A stretch of DNA of 52,739 bases. Source: Flavobacteriaceae bacterium (GTDB lineage: Bacteria > Bacteroidota > Bacteroidia > Flavobacteriales > Weeksellaceae). The first letter of the stretch is position 1. Every line of letters begins with the position of its first letter. This document shows, one piece after another, positions 35,175 to 43,733 of the stretch. A model generated the notes under the pieces. The model did not search any database. It saw only the letters and a list, made by a program, of their open reading frames with translations, and was not told where the DNA came from. The stretch covers positions 1 through 52,739 of the forward strand of contig JAGLAZ010000011.1 of assembly GCA_018260565.1 (NCBI GenBank), given 5' to 3'. The translations under genes and the position numbers were made by a program.

Positions 35175-36752
35175 TTATGGCGCCACCAATTTAATATCAT
35201 CAATCACCCAATATTCGTTTATGGCTGCAGTTTGTGCATTACTTATTGTAATCCTGAATTTTAATTGAGTAGAAGTGTTAGGAATGTTCGTTATATTGAG
35301 CGTGCTAATGTCGGTAGTGGTATTCGCTCCAGAGCTTGGTTGACTTAGTGATACCGCTGTTGATCCGAAGGATAGGGAAGACACTCCGGTAGTAGTAAAA
35401 GGCCAAGTGGCATTTGAAAAACCGCCTTGTGTTATAGAGGAAGCACTGTAAGTAGCACCACCGTCCGTGGAAATTTCTACCTTAACGAAATCTGAATTTA
35501 CAGTATCTATGCCTTGCCCGCTAATTGTCCCAAATCCGGCAACTCTCATACTGAAGGTCATATTATTGGTATATTGTGTAGCATCTATCGTAGGTGAAGT
35601 AAAAACTGCAGTTCCAGTAATACTAGCGTTAGCTGCAAATTTATACCCATGGGTTCCGGTAGCCGCATATGAGCTGGAAGCTGGGGAATGGGTAGCTGGT
35701 GATGAGCCCGTTACCACTGATGCGACATTTGCATTAGTAGTAGTCACTGTGAAATAGCTGTTTTCTGTGTTACTCTCGAAACTTTCATTGAATATGTCAC
35801 CTGAAAGGAAAGAGACCACCGGGCCACTCCAAGAAGAACAAGTTTCCACTCCGGAAGTTGTGCCTGTATTTGCTATCGGCTTTACGCAGTATTGGATGTA
35901 TTTCCCTGCTTCGGAAGCTTGTAGTACATAGGTCTTATCGGTTCCGTTTGTAGCTCCGGAATTGTTGGTTCCCGTAGCATTTATTGTATTTGTTCCGGAG
36001 GAATTGTCGGAAATTTTCCATTGGTAGGTAGATCCGGTGGCGGTTGTATTTTGGGCATCGCTTTCGGAATCGTTATAGGCATAAGTTCCCGTAACCGTTC
36101 CGCCCACATTCAACGCGCCAGAAAGCGAGATGGTAGAAACAATAGGTGCAGCATTTATTACCACCGCCGCAGAGGGGCCGCCCCACGCGGAACATTTTTG
36201 GATACCAGGCGATGCGCCGGTAGTGGATTTTGGTGTTACGCAAAACTGAAGGTACTTACCTACATCCGTAGTTTGCTGGGTATAGGTAAGTGCGGTAGCA
36301 CCGGAAATAACTCCAGCATTCAAACCACTGCCATTATCAGCGCGGTTCCATAGATAGGTAGAGCCGTTTTCCACGTCGCCATCGGCGTCGGTATACGTGT
36401 AGTTTCCTGTAAGCGTCTGTCCCGTGGTATAGCTTCCGCTGATGGTCACATTTGTCGCGTACGGCGCCGTATTTTGCTCTTCGTAGCCAAGGTTTTGCCA
36501 TTTGGAACCGTCCCAACCCACGAATTTTTTTTGGTCTTTATCATAAACAATTAATCCTTCTGCCGCTGTAGAAGACAAATTGTTAATGGCTGTTGTTGTA
36601 AGGCGCGGTAGAAGTAAACCCCGCGTATCGGAGTGGACATCTAAGACAGAGGAATTGTGAGGTGTGGAAGTATTAATTCCGATGTTCCCCGTCTGAGCGC
36701 TTACAAAAGTAAGCCCAAATAGAAGAGGCGCAAGAAGTAGAGTGGTTTTCAT
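35175..36752 (-). CDS. Modular secreted surface protein with Ig-like repeats
   Basis: 525 residues. Signal peptide MKTTLLLAPLLFGLTFVSAQ, then a segment common at the start of Bacteroidota surface proteins (GNIGINTSTPHNSSVLDVHS, LIVYDKDQKKFVGWDGSKWQ). Next come two tandem ~100-residue Ig-like repeats (NVTISGSYTTGQTLTGNYTY ... CSAWGGP and TISLSGALNVGGTVTGTYAY ... CSSWSGP), each with two Cys. The C-terminal ~200 residues resemble a jelly-roll adhesion domain (SFESNTENSYF, STDGGATYSASSI). No type IX C-terminal sorting domain is evident, as the end is INEYWVIDDIKLVAP. It is G+C-richer than its neighbours, which may reflect Ser/Thr/Gly-rich composition. Confidence 0.8.
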   Translation of the reverse strand: MKTTLLLAPLLFGLTFVSAQTGNIGINTSTPHNSSVLDVHSDTRGLLLPRLTTTAINNLSSTAAEGLIVYDKDQKKFVGWDGSKWQNLGYEEQNTAPYATNVTISGSYTTGQTLTGNYTYTDADGDVENGSTYLWNRADNGSGLNAGVISGATALTYTQQTTDVGKYLQFCVTPKSTTGASPGIQKCSAWGGPSAAVVINAAPIVSTISLSGALNVGGTVTGTYAYNDSESDAQNTTATGSTYQWKISDNSSGTNTINATGTNNSGATNGTDKTYVLQASEAGKYIQYCVKPIANTGTTSGVETCSSWSGPVVSFLSGDIFNESFESNTENSYFTVTTTNANVASVVTGSSPATHSPASSSYAATGTHGYKFAANASITGTAVFTSPTIDATQYTNNMTFSMRVAGFGTISGQGIDTVNSDFVKVEISTDGGATYSASSITQGGFSNATWPFTTTGVSSLSFGSTAVSLSQPSSGANTTTDISTLNITNIPNTSTQLKFRITISNAQTAAINEYWVIDDIKLVAP

Positions 36753-36846
36753 CTATTATTAATTTGCTCAAAAGTAGATGATAATGAAAACTTATAGATT
36801 AATTTAATGTTAATAAAAAAACACATTTTAATCAGATCCAATTATT

Positions 36847-38085
36847 TTAAAGCCGTTGGTTATCAATGTCATTCTCTGCTTCATCTTCCTCAAAATACTC
36901 AAACAAAAAATCATTATAAGGAAAGCGGGAAATGTGGATTTTCAGCACTTCATCATAGATCATCTTTTTCATTTCCGGAAAATTTTCTTTCGTTAGAGCT
37001 GAGATGAAAACCGTTGGATTTTTTGATTTTCCCATCCAGGTTTTTTTCCACTCGTCGAGGGGGATGTTTTTGCTGGTAGCTGGCCTCAAGTCATCTTCAT
37101 CCTTTTTCTCATAGGTGAAATCATCAATTTTGTTGAAGACCATCACCACCGGCTTTTGGTGTGCTCCAATTTCCATTAAAATTTGGTTCACCGAATCAAT
37201 ATGGTCTTCAAAACTTTCGTGTGAAATATCCACAACATGGATTAGTAAATCGGCTTCCTGGACCTCATCCAAGGTAGATTTAAAGGATTCCACCAGCTGT
37301 GTTGGCAGTTTTCGAATAAATCCAACGGTATCCGTCAATAGAAATGGTAAATTCCCAATAACGACCTTTCGTACCGTCGTATCGAGCGTGGCAAAGAGTT
37401 TATTTTCTGCGAATACTTCAGATTTGGAAATGGCATTCATCAGGGTGGATTTACCAACATTCGTATAGCCTACTAATGCCACGCGCACCATCTTTCCACG
37501 GTTATTGCGCTGCGTAGCCATTTGTTTATCAATGGTTTTTAGTTTTTCTTTCAGCAAAGAGATTCGGTCTCGGATAATCCTTCTATCCGTTTCAATTTCC
37601 GTTTCTCCCGGTCCGCGCATCCCGATACCGCCTCGCTGGCGCTCCAAGTGGGTCCACATCCGAGTGAGTCGAGGTAGAAGGTATTCATACTGAGCGAGTT
37701 CCACCTGCGTTCTGGCATAAGAAGTTTGAGCTCTTTGAGCAAAAATATCCAGAATAAGATTAGTTCTGTCGAGGATTTTTACCTCCATTTCGCGCTCTAA
37801 GTTCTTAAGCTGAGAGGGAGAAAGTTCATCGTCAAAAATAACAGTCCCAATTTCATATTCCTTCACATAATCTTTGATTTCCTGAGCCTTACCACTTCCC
37901 ACAAAAGTTTTTGGATCTGGTTGGGTAAGTTTTTGTGTAAATCTTTTCTCTACCGTAGCACCTGCAGTAAAGGCAAGAAATTCTAATTCATCCATATATT
38001 CGAGGAGTTTTTCCTCGTCTTGGTTTTGTGTAATGAGCCCCACAAGGACTGTTTTTTCGTATTGATGATTGTCTTTTTCTATCAT
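36847..38085 (-). CDS. hflX: GTPase HflX
   Basis: 412 residues. The N-terminal HflX-specific domain (LVGLITQNQDEEKLLEYMDE, TFVGSGKAQEIKDYV, ELSPSQLKNLE, and the GGIGMRGPGETEIETDRR linker) is followed by a G domain with VALVGYTNVGKSTLMN (G1), LLTDTVGFIRKLP (G3) and VFNKIDDF (G4). HflX binds 50S subunits and splits stalled ribosomes. Neither hfq nor hflK/C is adjacent. Confidence 0.95.
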   Translation of the reverse strand: MIEKDNHQYEKTVLVGLITQNQDEEKLLEYMDELEFLAFTAGATVEKRFTQKLTQPDPKTFVGSGKAQEIKDYVKEYEIGTVIFDDELSPSQLKNLEREMEVKILDRTNLILDIFAQRAQTSYARTQVELAQYEYLLPRLTRMWTHLERQRGGIGMRGPGETEIETDRRIIRDRISLLKEKLKTIDKQMATQRNNRGKMVRVALVGYTNVGKSTLMNAISKSEVFAENKLFATLDTTVRKVVIGNLPFLLTDTVGFIRKLPTQLVESFKSTLDEVQEADLLIHVVDISHESFEDHIDSVNQILMEIGAHQKPVVMVFNKIDDFTYEKKDEDDLRPATSKNIPLDEWKKTWMGKSKNPTVFISALTKENFPEMKKMIYDEVLKIHISRFPYNDFLFEYFEEDEAENDIDNQRL

Positions 38086-38124
38086 GTAGAAATATACTGT
38101 TTTATTATTATGTAAAAAGCTAAT

Positions 38125-38622
38125 TTAATCCCAATCTTCCGCGATAAAGCGCATCTTATCACCTTTATTATTTTTAAGCTCTAAAAAATGACCCTGAATT
38201 ATATAGAAAATTTTGCCAGTAAGAAATTGAGATGCTTCCATTTCCAGATCCATTTTTTCATCACAATCCAGCATAGTAGTGCCTATATGTGAGAATTCTA
38301 AGCTGTTATTTGAAACATCTTTTAAGATAAAAAATAAATTATTACAGCCAAAGTAAGCAGAATATTGTCCTGTTTCAGGGTTTGGATTTAAGTTGAGTTC
38401 AGCATTATTTTCAATTAGGTTATCCTTTGTAAAATGTTGGAACTCTATTAACTTCCAGTTTCGTTTTAATTCATTTCGGATTTGAACATGGCTATACTTT
38501 TGAAGATGAGGTGCTTGGGTAGGAGGTAATACAGGTTTTTGATCTGATCCATTATGTATATTTAGGTTGCAGGAAAGAACGATAAATGATGCTATAACAG
38601 TGCTTAGAATATTTAGTTTCAT
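38125..38622 (-). CDS. META/HslJ-like lipoprotein
   Basis: 165 residues. The lipoprotein signal MKLNILSTVIASFIVLSC puts the anchored Cys at residue 18. After a polar linker (KPVLPPTQAPHLQKYS), the ~110-residue C-terminal region has the META signature: NWKLIEFQHFTKDN, YSAYFGCNNLFFIL, HIGTTMLDCDEKMDLE, FLTGKIFYII. HslJ-type domains are periplasmic or outer-membrane and linked to heat or stress response in E. coli. It lies 39 bp from hflX on the same strand. Confidence 0.8.
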   Translation of the reverse strand: MKLNILSTVIASFIVLSCNLNIHNGSDQKPVLPPTQAPHLQKYSHVQIRNELKRNWKLIEFQHFTKDNLIENNAELNLNPNPETGQYSAYFGCNNLFFILKDVSNNSLEFSHIGTTMLDCDEKMDLEMEASQFLTGKIFYIIQGHFLELKNNKGDKMRFIAEDWD

Positions 38623-38720
38623 TTAATTACAATAATATCACTGTAGGAAGCCAATATCATACCTAAAGGAAAAAAATTACCAAGGAATTAAATCGTATTT
38701 TTAGCAAAAATTTTGTAAGA

Positions 38721-40850
38721 ATGAAGAAATTGCTTCTTATCGGTGCTATGGTTCTCAGTTTTATTCCCGTAAAGGCAGACGAAGGAATGTGGCTGATGAT
38801 GCTTATTCAGCGCCTAAACCATGTGGATATGCAGCGCCAAGGTCTGCACCTTACTCCAGAGGAAATCTATTCAGTAAACCAGTCCTCCATGAAGGATGCT
38901 ATAGTGTCATTCGGTGGTTTTTGTACTGGTGAAATTGTTTCTCAAAGGGGATTAATATTTACCAATCACCACTGCGGCTATGATGCTGTAGCGGGAGCCT
39001 CCACACCTTCAAAAAACTATTTGAAAGATGGTTTTTGGGCTAAAAACTTTAAAGAAGAAATCCCAATTCCAGGACTTTATGTTCGGTTTTTAGTTAAAAT
39101 GGGAGATGCTACGCAACGCATCAATTCAAAATTAACTCCTGCAATGACGGAGGAAGAAAGAAAAGACATTATCTTCCAGCAATACAAGGAGATCGAAAAA
39201 GAATTCTCCGAAAATGGAAAATATACTATCGTTACGAAAGACTTTTTTAACGGTAATGAATTTTACTATTTCGTATACCAAGATTATAAAGATGTCCGCC
39301 TCGCTGGAGCACCTCCATCCTCTTTAGGGAAATATGGTGGAGATACTGATAACTGGGAATGGCCACGCCACACAGCAGATTTTTCCATATTCCGTGTTTA
39401 TGCCGATGCAGCGGGCAAACCAGCAGAATATTCAGCAGGAAATGTTCCTCTAAAGCCTAAGCACTCACTTCCTATCTCTATGAAAGGCGTAGCGCCTGGA
39501 GATTTTAGTATGATTGTGGGATATCCTGGACGGACTAACCGTTACCTTACCAGCTACGGCATAAAGCAGTTGGTAGAAAAGGACTATCCAGGATGGGTAG
39601 AAGCTTCAAAAGCTGCAATGGATGTAATGAAGAAATATATGGATAAGGATGAAACTACTCGCCTTTCTTATGCTTCCCAGTACGCTTCAGTTGCAAATTA
39701 TTGGAAAAATCGCGCTGGTACTATTGATGCAGTTTTAAAGAATGGTACCATTGATGAAAAGAAAAAACTAGAACAGGAATTCAACCAATGGGCACTTTTG
39801 CCGGGCAACCAAGAATACTATGGAATTTTAGATAAAATAGATGCCTATTATAAGCAGATTTCCGAGCGTAATAGAGAAAGAAACTATGCCCAGATCCTTA
39901 CCAGAAACGCTAAATATATACCTACTACTTTTGGATTAGGTGATTTATTAATGACCTATGCAAGCCAAGATGTAAATGGCAAAATTGCTATGAAACCCAA
40001 AGTGGATAAAGCGATAGATGATGCGTTTAATAATTTCAATGTGGCTCTGGAAGGTGAAATGCTGAGAAATTTGGTTGAGCTCTATCAGCTGAAAGTTTCT
40101 CCAGAAGAAGCCAATAAAACTATTGCTAATACCAATGCGGCAGAAATAGGAAATATTGCCTATAGCTCCATCTTTGCTACCAAGACATCCGTAAAAGAGT
40201 TTATACTCGCGCCGGATAAATTAAAATTAGATAAAGATCCTTTTTATATATGGGTTCGGGATTTTGTTCAAAACCAAAAACTAAGAGTGGAATATTACAG
40301 CAAAATAGATGCTGGATTTCAGAAAAACACCCGCCTATTCTTGCAAGGAATGATGAAAGCCTTCCCAAATAAAAAATTCTATCCGGATGCTAATAGCACC
40401 ATGAGACTTACCTATGGGAAAGTGGACCGATTGCCTGTACGAAACGATAGGAATTACTTCGGGATTACTGATAATTTCTATACCGATATGGCAGGAACCA
40501 TAGGAAAGTATAAAAAAGGAGACGAAGAGTTTGATCTTCCTGCTCGATTTATTGACCTTTACAACAAAAAGGACTTCGGCCCTTACGCAGATAAAAAAGG
40601 TTACATGCCGGTAAACTTCCTTACCAATCATGATATCACAGGCGGAAACTCTGGTTCCCCGGTAATAGACGGATACGGAAACCTGATAGGAATTGCTTTT
40701 GATGGTAACAGCGAAGCTCTTTCTGGAGATATCGTTTTCGAGAAAGATGTGCAGAAAACTATCAACGCGGACATCCGTTATATCCTTTGGATTATAGACA
40801 AATACGCGGGAGCAAAAAACCTAATTTCAGAATTGAAGTTGGTAAAATAA
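38721..40850 (+). CDS. S46-family dipeptidyl-peptidase (DPP7-like)
   Basis: 709 residues with a signal peptide (MKKLLLIGAMVLSFIPVKAD). The catalytic His lies in IFTNHHCGYDA (H83/H84) and the catalytic Ser is S644 in TGGNSGSPV. Family S46 peptidases are periplasmic and release dipeptides from peptide N-termini; they are central to amino-acid supply in asaccharolytic Bacteroidota. The residue 18 positions after the Ser is Gly662. In characterised enzymes this site is Gly in DPP7 (hydrophobic P1) and Arg in DPP11 (acidic P1), so I predict DPP7-like specificity. Single gene with terminator. Confidence 0.92.
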   Translation: MKKLLLIGAMVLSFIPVKADEGMWLMMLIQRLNHVDMQRQGLHLTPEEIYSVNQSSMKDAIVSFGGFCTGEIVSQRGLIFTNHHCGYDAVAGASTPSKNYLKDGFWAKNFKEEIPIPGLYVRFLVKMGDATQRINSKLTPAMTEEERKDIIFQQYKEIEKEFSENGKYTIVTKDFFNGNEFYYFVYQDYKDVRLAGAPPSSLGKYGGDTDNWEWPRHTADFSIFRVYADAAGKPAEYSAGNVPLKPKHSLPISMKGVAPGDFSMIVGYPGRTNRYLTSYGIKQLVEKDYPGWVEASKAAMDVMKKYMDKDETTRLSYASQYASVANYWKNRAGTIDAVLKNGTIDEKKKLEQEFNQWALLPGNQEYYGILDKIDAYYKQISERNRERNYAQILTRNAKYIPTTFGLGDLLMTYASQDVNGKIAMKPKVDKAIDDAFNNFNVALEGEMLRNLVELYQLKVSPEEANKTIANTNAAEIGNIAYSSIFATKTSVKEFILAPDKLKLDKDPFYIWVRDFVQNQKLRVEYYSKIDAGFQKNTRLFLQGMMKAFPNKKFYPDANSTMRLTYGKVDRLPVRNDRNYFGITDNFYTDMAGTIGKYKKGDEEFDLPARFIDLYNKKDFGPYADKKGYMPVNFLTNHDITGGNSGSPVIDGYGNLIGIAFDGNSEALSGDIVFEKDVQKTINADIRYILWIIDKYAGAKNLISELKLVK

Positions 40851-40872
40851 ACTTCTATTTTTAAAGAAACAA

Positions 40873-40904
40873 AAGCCGAGTGATTTTTTCGCTCGGTTTT
40901 TTTG
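40873..40904 (+). terminator. Rho-independent terminator
   Basis: CCGAGTGA / TCGCTCGG (one G-T) around a T-rich loop, then T7. It ends the S46 peptidase gene. Confidence 0.85.
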
Positions 40905-40990
40905 TTAGATAAATTCAAATTTTTTGTATTCAAAATAGCTTTTAGTATTGAAGTAATCAAATAAAAAGTAATGATTATTAAAAATTAATT

Positions 40991-40998
40991 TAAATTTG
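40991..40998 (+). promoter_or_regulatory. Bacteroidota -7 box
   Basis: TAAATTTG matches TAnnTTTG, 16 nt before ATG 41015. Confidence 0.5.
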
Positions 40999-41014
40999 TG
41001 TTTTATTAACATAA

Positions 41015-41497
41015 ATGATCCCAAAATTAAACCGACATAGTAAAGAAATTACAATTTCAATAATCAATTTTGAGAAAGTTTCTAGTTTAGCTTTTTCAAA
41101 TCTTAATACTAACACGTTAAAATTTAGCGATGCAAAAGAATTCTCTGAAAGCAGTACTATAAATCTTAGTATTAGTTTAGGAAAAGATACAATAGAACAA
41201 ATTGCAGGATCTAAAGAACCACTTACTAAAGCTGAAATGGCTAAAGTAGTAGCTGATAGTAAGGCAATAAAAAGAGAAGTAATAGCTAAAAATGCTAAAT
41301 ATAATGATAGTGTATTTGGAACTAAAGATGCTAGTGGTTATTCTTTAGGTGTAAACTATGAAACTAGGAGTTATGGAGAAGCTGCTAAAGGTGAAATTGT
41401 AGGAAATGATATTAGAAATTTTGAATATGTTTATGATTCTCCATGGGACAATCAAAATATGCCAGATAATATGGAGAATTTAGCAAATACTCAATAA
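41015..41497 (+). CDS. Hypothetical accessory protein
   Basis: 160 residues, AT-rich and Asn/Ser/Lys-rich, without a signal peptide. The N-terminal part is beta-like (ITISIINFEKVSSLAFSNLN); the middle is helical (LTKAEMAKVVADSKAIKREV); the end reads GVNYETRSYGEAAKGEIVG then FEYVYDSPWDNQNMPDNMEN. I recognise no family. A TAAATTTG box lies 16 nt before the start, so it is likely transcribed on its own. Composition and flanks (a hydrophobic tail fragment downstream) suggest recently acquired DNA between two conserved genes. Confidence 0.5.
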   Translation: MIPKLNRHSKEITISIINFEKVSSLAFSNLNTNTLKFSDAKEFSESSTINLSISLGKDTIEQIAGSKEPLTKAEMAKVVADSKAIKREVIAKNAKYNDSVFGTKDASGYSLGVNYETRSYGEAAKGEIVGNDIRNFEYVYDSPWDNQNMPDNMENLANTQ

Positions 41498-41524
41498 AAA
41501 TGGACCACTTGGATTATTAATTAA

Positions 41525-41632
41525 AGTGATAGAAAAGTAGGTTTGGACTTTATACCACTTAGTTACTTTTTCTGGGGAGCGCTTATTCTATTATATATTA
41601 TAATTAAAAGGGTTTATTTTAAAAAATCATAA
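41525..41632 (+). pseudogene. Fragment of a small membrane protein
   Basis: A frame without ATG encodes KVGLDFIPLSYFFWG then ALILLYIIIKRVYFKKS, a single membrane helix with a basic end. Just upstream in another frame is NGPLGLLIKVIEK. Joining the two by one slip gives a longer tail. It is probably a broken gene; nothing recognisable. Confidence 0.3.
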
Positions 41633-41735
41633 TTGATTGCGGGTTTTGATAAGATTAAAATCCAAAAGTCTTTGTTATGCAACAAGGTGTTTTCTTCAAA
41701 AGGTATTATCTGCAAAAATATTATATAATTAAAAC

Positions 41736-42188
41736 TTAATTAACTCCCAACACCTGTTCCGCAGCTTTTTTGGTGTCTACTTTCTCGATGATGTGTGTGC
41801 AGATACCGCTTTCATCGAAGATGAAGGTCTTTCTCTCGATGCCCATATATTCCCTGCCCATAAATTTTTTGAGTTTCCATACTCCGAATAATTCACAGAT
41901 TTCTTTGCTCTCGTCACAAATTAGGTCGTACGGGAAGGCGAACTTGTCATGGAATTTTTTCTGCTTTTTTACAGGGTCTGCGGATACGCCTAAAATCTCA
42001 TATCCAGCCGCTTGCAACTTTTCATAATGCGTCCCCAGGTCGCAGGCCTCGGCGGTGCAGCCGGGTGTATCCGCCTTGGGGAAGAAGAACATAACGAACT
42101 TTTTGCCTAAAAATTGGGACGAGGAAATATTGTTGCCGTCTTGGTTGGTAGCGGTAAATCCCGGGAGTTTGTCGTGTAGAGCAATCAT
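41736..42188 (-). CDS. bcp: Thioredoxin-dependent thiol peroxidase (Bcp/PrxQ)
   Basis: 150 residues. The peroxidatic Cys is C44 and the resolving Cys C49 in ADTPGCTAEACDLG, the spacing of E. coli Bcp. The peroxiredoxin blocks KKFVMFFFPK and GVSADPVKKQKKFHDKF are present. It reduces hydroperoxides in the cytosol with thioredoxin. It stands alone, divergent from the DUF72 gene. Confidence 0.95.
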   Translation of the reverse strand: MIALHDKLPGFTATNQDGNNISSSQFLGKKFVMFFFPKADTPGCTAEACDLGTHYEKLQAAGYEILGVSADPVKKQKKFHDKFAFPYDLICDESKEICELFGVWKLKKFMGREYMGIERKTFIFDESGICTHIIEKVDTKKAAEQVLGVN

Positions 42189-42308
42189 GTATTTGTGTAT
42201 TGAATTGGGGCTAATTTAATTATATTGCTATGAATAAAATAAGGAGGTTTATACTTTTTTCTATTATCGAGTACCCAAAATGAAAAACCAATCCACATAC
42301 ATTCTACA

Positions 42309-43034
42309 TTGAATTCACATTTCATAGGCACCTCCGGCTTTTCTGAACGGCTTTTGAAGGGCTTTTTTTATCCTGAAGAACTGCCTTTTAAAGAATATCT
42401 CGGCTATTTTTCCCAAAGGTTGAAGGCGGTAGAAATTAATTCCACCTTTTACAGAAAACCTACGCTAAAGACCTTGCAAAATTGGTATGCCTGCACGCCG
42501 AATGCTTTTCAGTTTTTTATTAAAATTCCCAAGAGCATCACGCATATCTGGAAGTTGGAAGCTTCTCAGGCGGGCGTGGCGGAGTTTTGTGCGCATATTG
42601 CTTCCGGACTGCAAGAAAAACTAGGAGGTTTTCTTTTTCAGTTGCCACCCTCTTTTCATAATACCGCAGAAAATCTGCAAAAACTGATGGATTGTGTAGA
42701 TCCTCAATTCCTGAATGTGGTAGAATTTCGAAGTGCTGAATGGTGGGTACTCGAAGTTATGGAAACATTAGGTAATAGAGGAATAGTTTTTTCCGGCGTG
42801 TCTATTCCTAAGGATATTCCGGATGAGGTGGTAGTGAATATGGATACCTGCCTGTATTATCGCTTGCATGGTGTTCCGGAAATGTTCAAATCTGAATATT
42901 CGGTGGAGTTTTTGGAGGAATTGGCAGTAAAAATTAAGCTTTTTCCCGGGAAAGCGTTTGTCTTTTTTAATAATACGTATGGCATTGCCGGGATAAAGAA
43001 TGCGCTGCAATTGCAGGAAATGCTTGCATTTTAG
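42309..43034 (+). CDS. DUF72 domain protein
   Basis: 241 residues from a TTG start, as no in-frame ATG precedes the domain. The DUF72 TIM-barrel-like signature is clear: FIGTSGFSERLLKGFFYPEE at the very beginning, AVEINSTFYRKPTLKTLQNW, FIKIPKSITH, GFLFQLPPSF, VVEFRSAEWW and VFFNNTYGIAG. Function is unknown; members are widespread cytosolic proteins. Confidence 0.88.
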   Translation: MNSHFIGTSGFSERLLKGFFYPEELPFKEYLGYFSQRLKAVEINSTFYRKPTLKTLQNWYACTPNAFQFFIKIPKSITHIWKLEASQAGVAEFCAHIASGLQEKLGGFLFQLPPSFHNTAENLQKLMDCVDPQFLNVVEFRSAEWWVLEVMETLGNRGIVFSGVSIPKDIPDEVVVNMDTCLYYRLHGVPEMFKSEYSVEFLEELAVKIKLFPGKAFVFFNNTYGIAGIKNALQLQEMLAF

Positions 43035-43061
43035 GCAGATTGTTGTTTGAATTAAAACACG

Positions 43062-43180
43062 CCTACTGCTGCGGCCCGGCCTGAGTGGAGCTCTTTTTTC
43101 GTGTGAGGCGGGCTCGGAGGCGATAGCCGACCGCCCGCTTCACATGAAAAAAAGCGGGAACGGAGGACGGAACAGCCGCC
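43062..43180. repeat. GC-rich hairpin element C
   Basis: TGTGAGGCGGGC (43102-43113) pairs with GCCCGCTTCACA (43133-43144), one G-T. The stem extends outwards by CTTTTTT against AAAAAAAG and inwards by TCGG/CCGA. Outer parts GCGGCCCGGCCTGAGTGGAG and CGGAGGACGGAACAGCCGCC match a GC-rich interspersed repeat I remember from Chryseobacterium-type genomes. It lies between convergent genes. Confidence 0.75.
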
Positions 43181-43186
43181 CAAAAA

Positions 43187-43212
43187 AAATCCCCCGACTA
43201 TCGGGGGATTTC
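43187..43212 (-). terminator. Bidirectional terminator
   Basis: AAATCCCCCGA / TCGGGGGATTT with loop CTA. The longer T run is on the minus strand, so it mainly serves the DUF5362 gene, but it can also stop the DUF72 transcript. Confidence 0.85.
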
Positions 43213-43227
43213 GTATTGGTATTGGAA

Positions 43228-43695
43228 CTATAAATTATGTCCAAGGAATGCGGCAAAAAACGTGAAAACGAAAACTAATGCATAAAGACTTAGTATCACG
43301 ATAGCTATAATTGCGATGAATTTAAAGTGTTTCTTCAAAGAATTGATGGCAGAAACAATCTGCATGGAATTACTGGAAGATTTAGATGCAGCCAAAGCAG
43401 AGCTCCCAAAATCGTACTGATATTTGATAGGGAAGTAGTAAATTGCCGCGATGATAAGATAGATTATGGTGAAAATAGGTCCCGGAACGGTTGCTGCGGG
43501 TGTAGGCATGCTGCTTGCCAAGGTGGAAAATAACGCACCCATAAAAAAGGCCAATATGACCAAAAGTCCGACGCCGATAAAGCCTATTATGGCTAAAAAT
43601 CTTGCCCATTTTCCGGCTTCACCCAAAAGAGAAAGGGTTTGGGGATCTAAATTGTTGGATTTTTCTTCATTAGAAAAGAAATGGGGATCGTTCAT
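43228..43695 (-). CDS. DUF5362 membrane protein
   Basis: 155 residues. A polar N-terminus (HFFSNEEKSNNLDPQTLSLL) is followed by three membrane helices (FLAIIGFIGVGLLVILAFFMG, GPIFTIIYLIIAAIYYFPIK, FKFIAIIAIVILSLYALVFV) separated by a Ser-rich loop. The pattern YFPIKYQYDFGSSALAAS fits DUF5362. Inner-membrane protein of unknown function, downstream of the YifB gene. Confidence 0.8.
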   Translation of the reverse strand: MNDPHFFSNEEKSNNLDPQTLSLLGEAGKWARFLAIIGFIGVGLLVILAFFMGALFSTLASSMPTPAATVPGPIFTIIYLIIAAIYYFPIKYQYDFGSSALAASKSSSNSMQIVSAINSLKKHFKFIAIIAIVILSLYALVFVFTFFAAFLGHNL

Positions 43696-43733
43696 GTTGT
43701 TGTTTTAAGGAATAGTTTTTTTATTGTTTAAGT

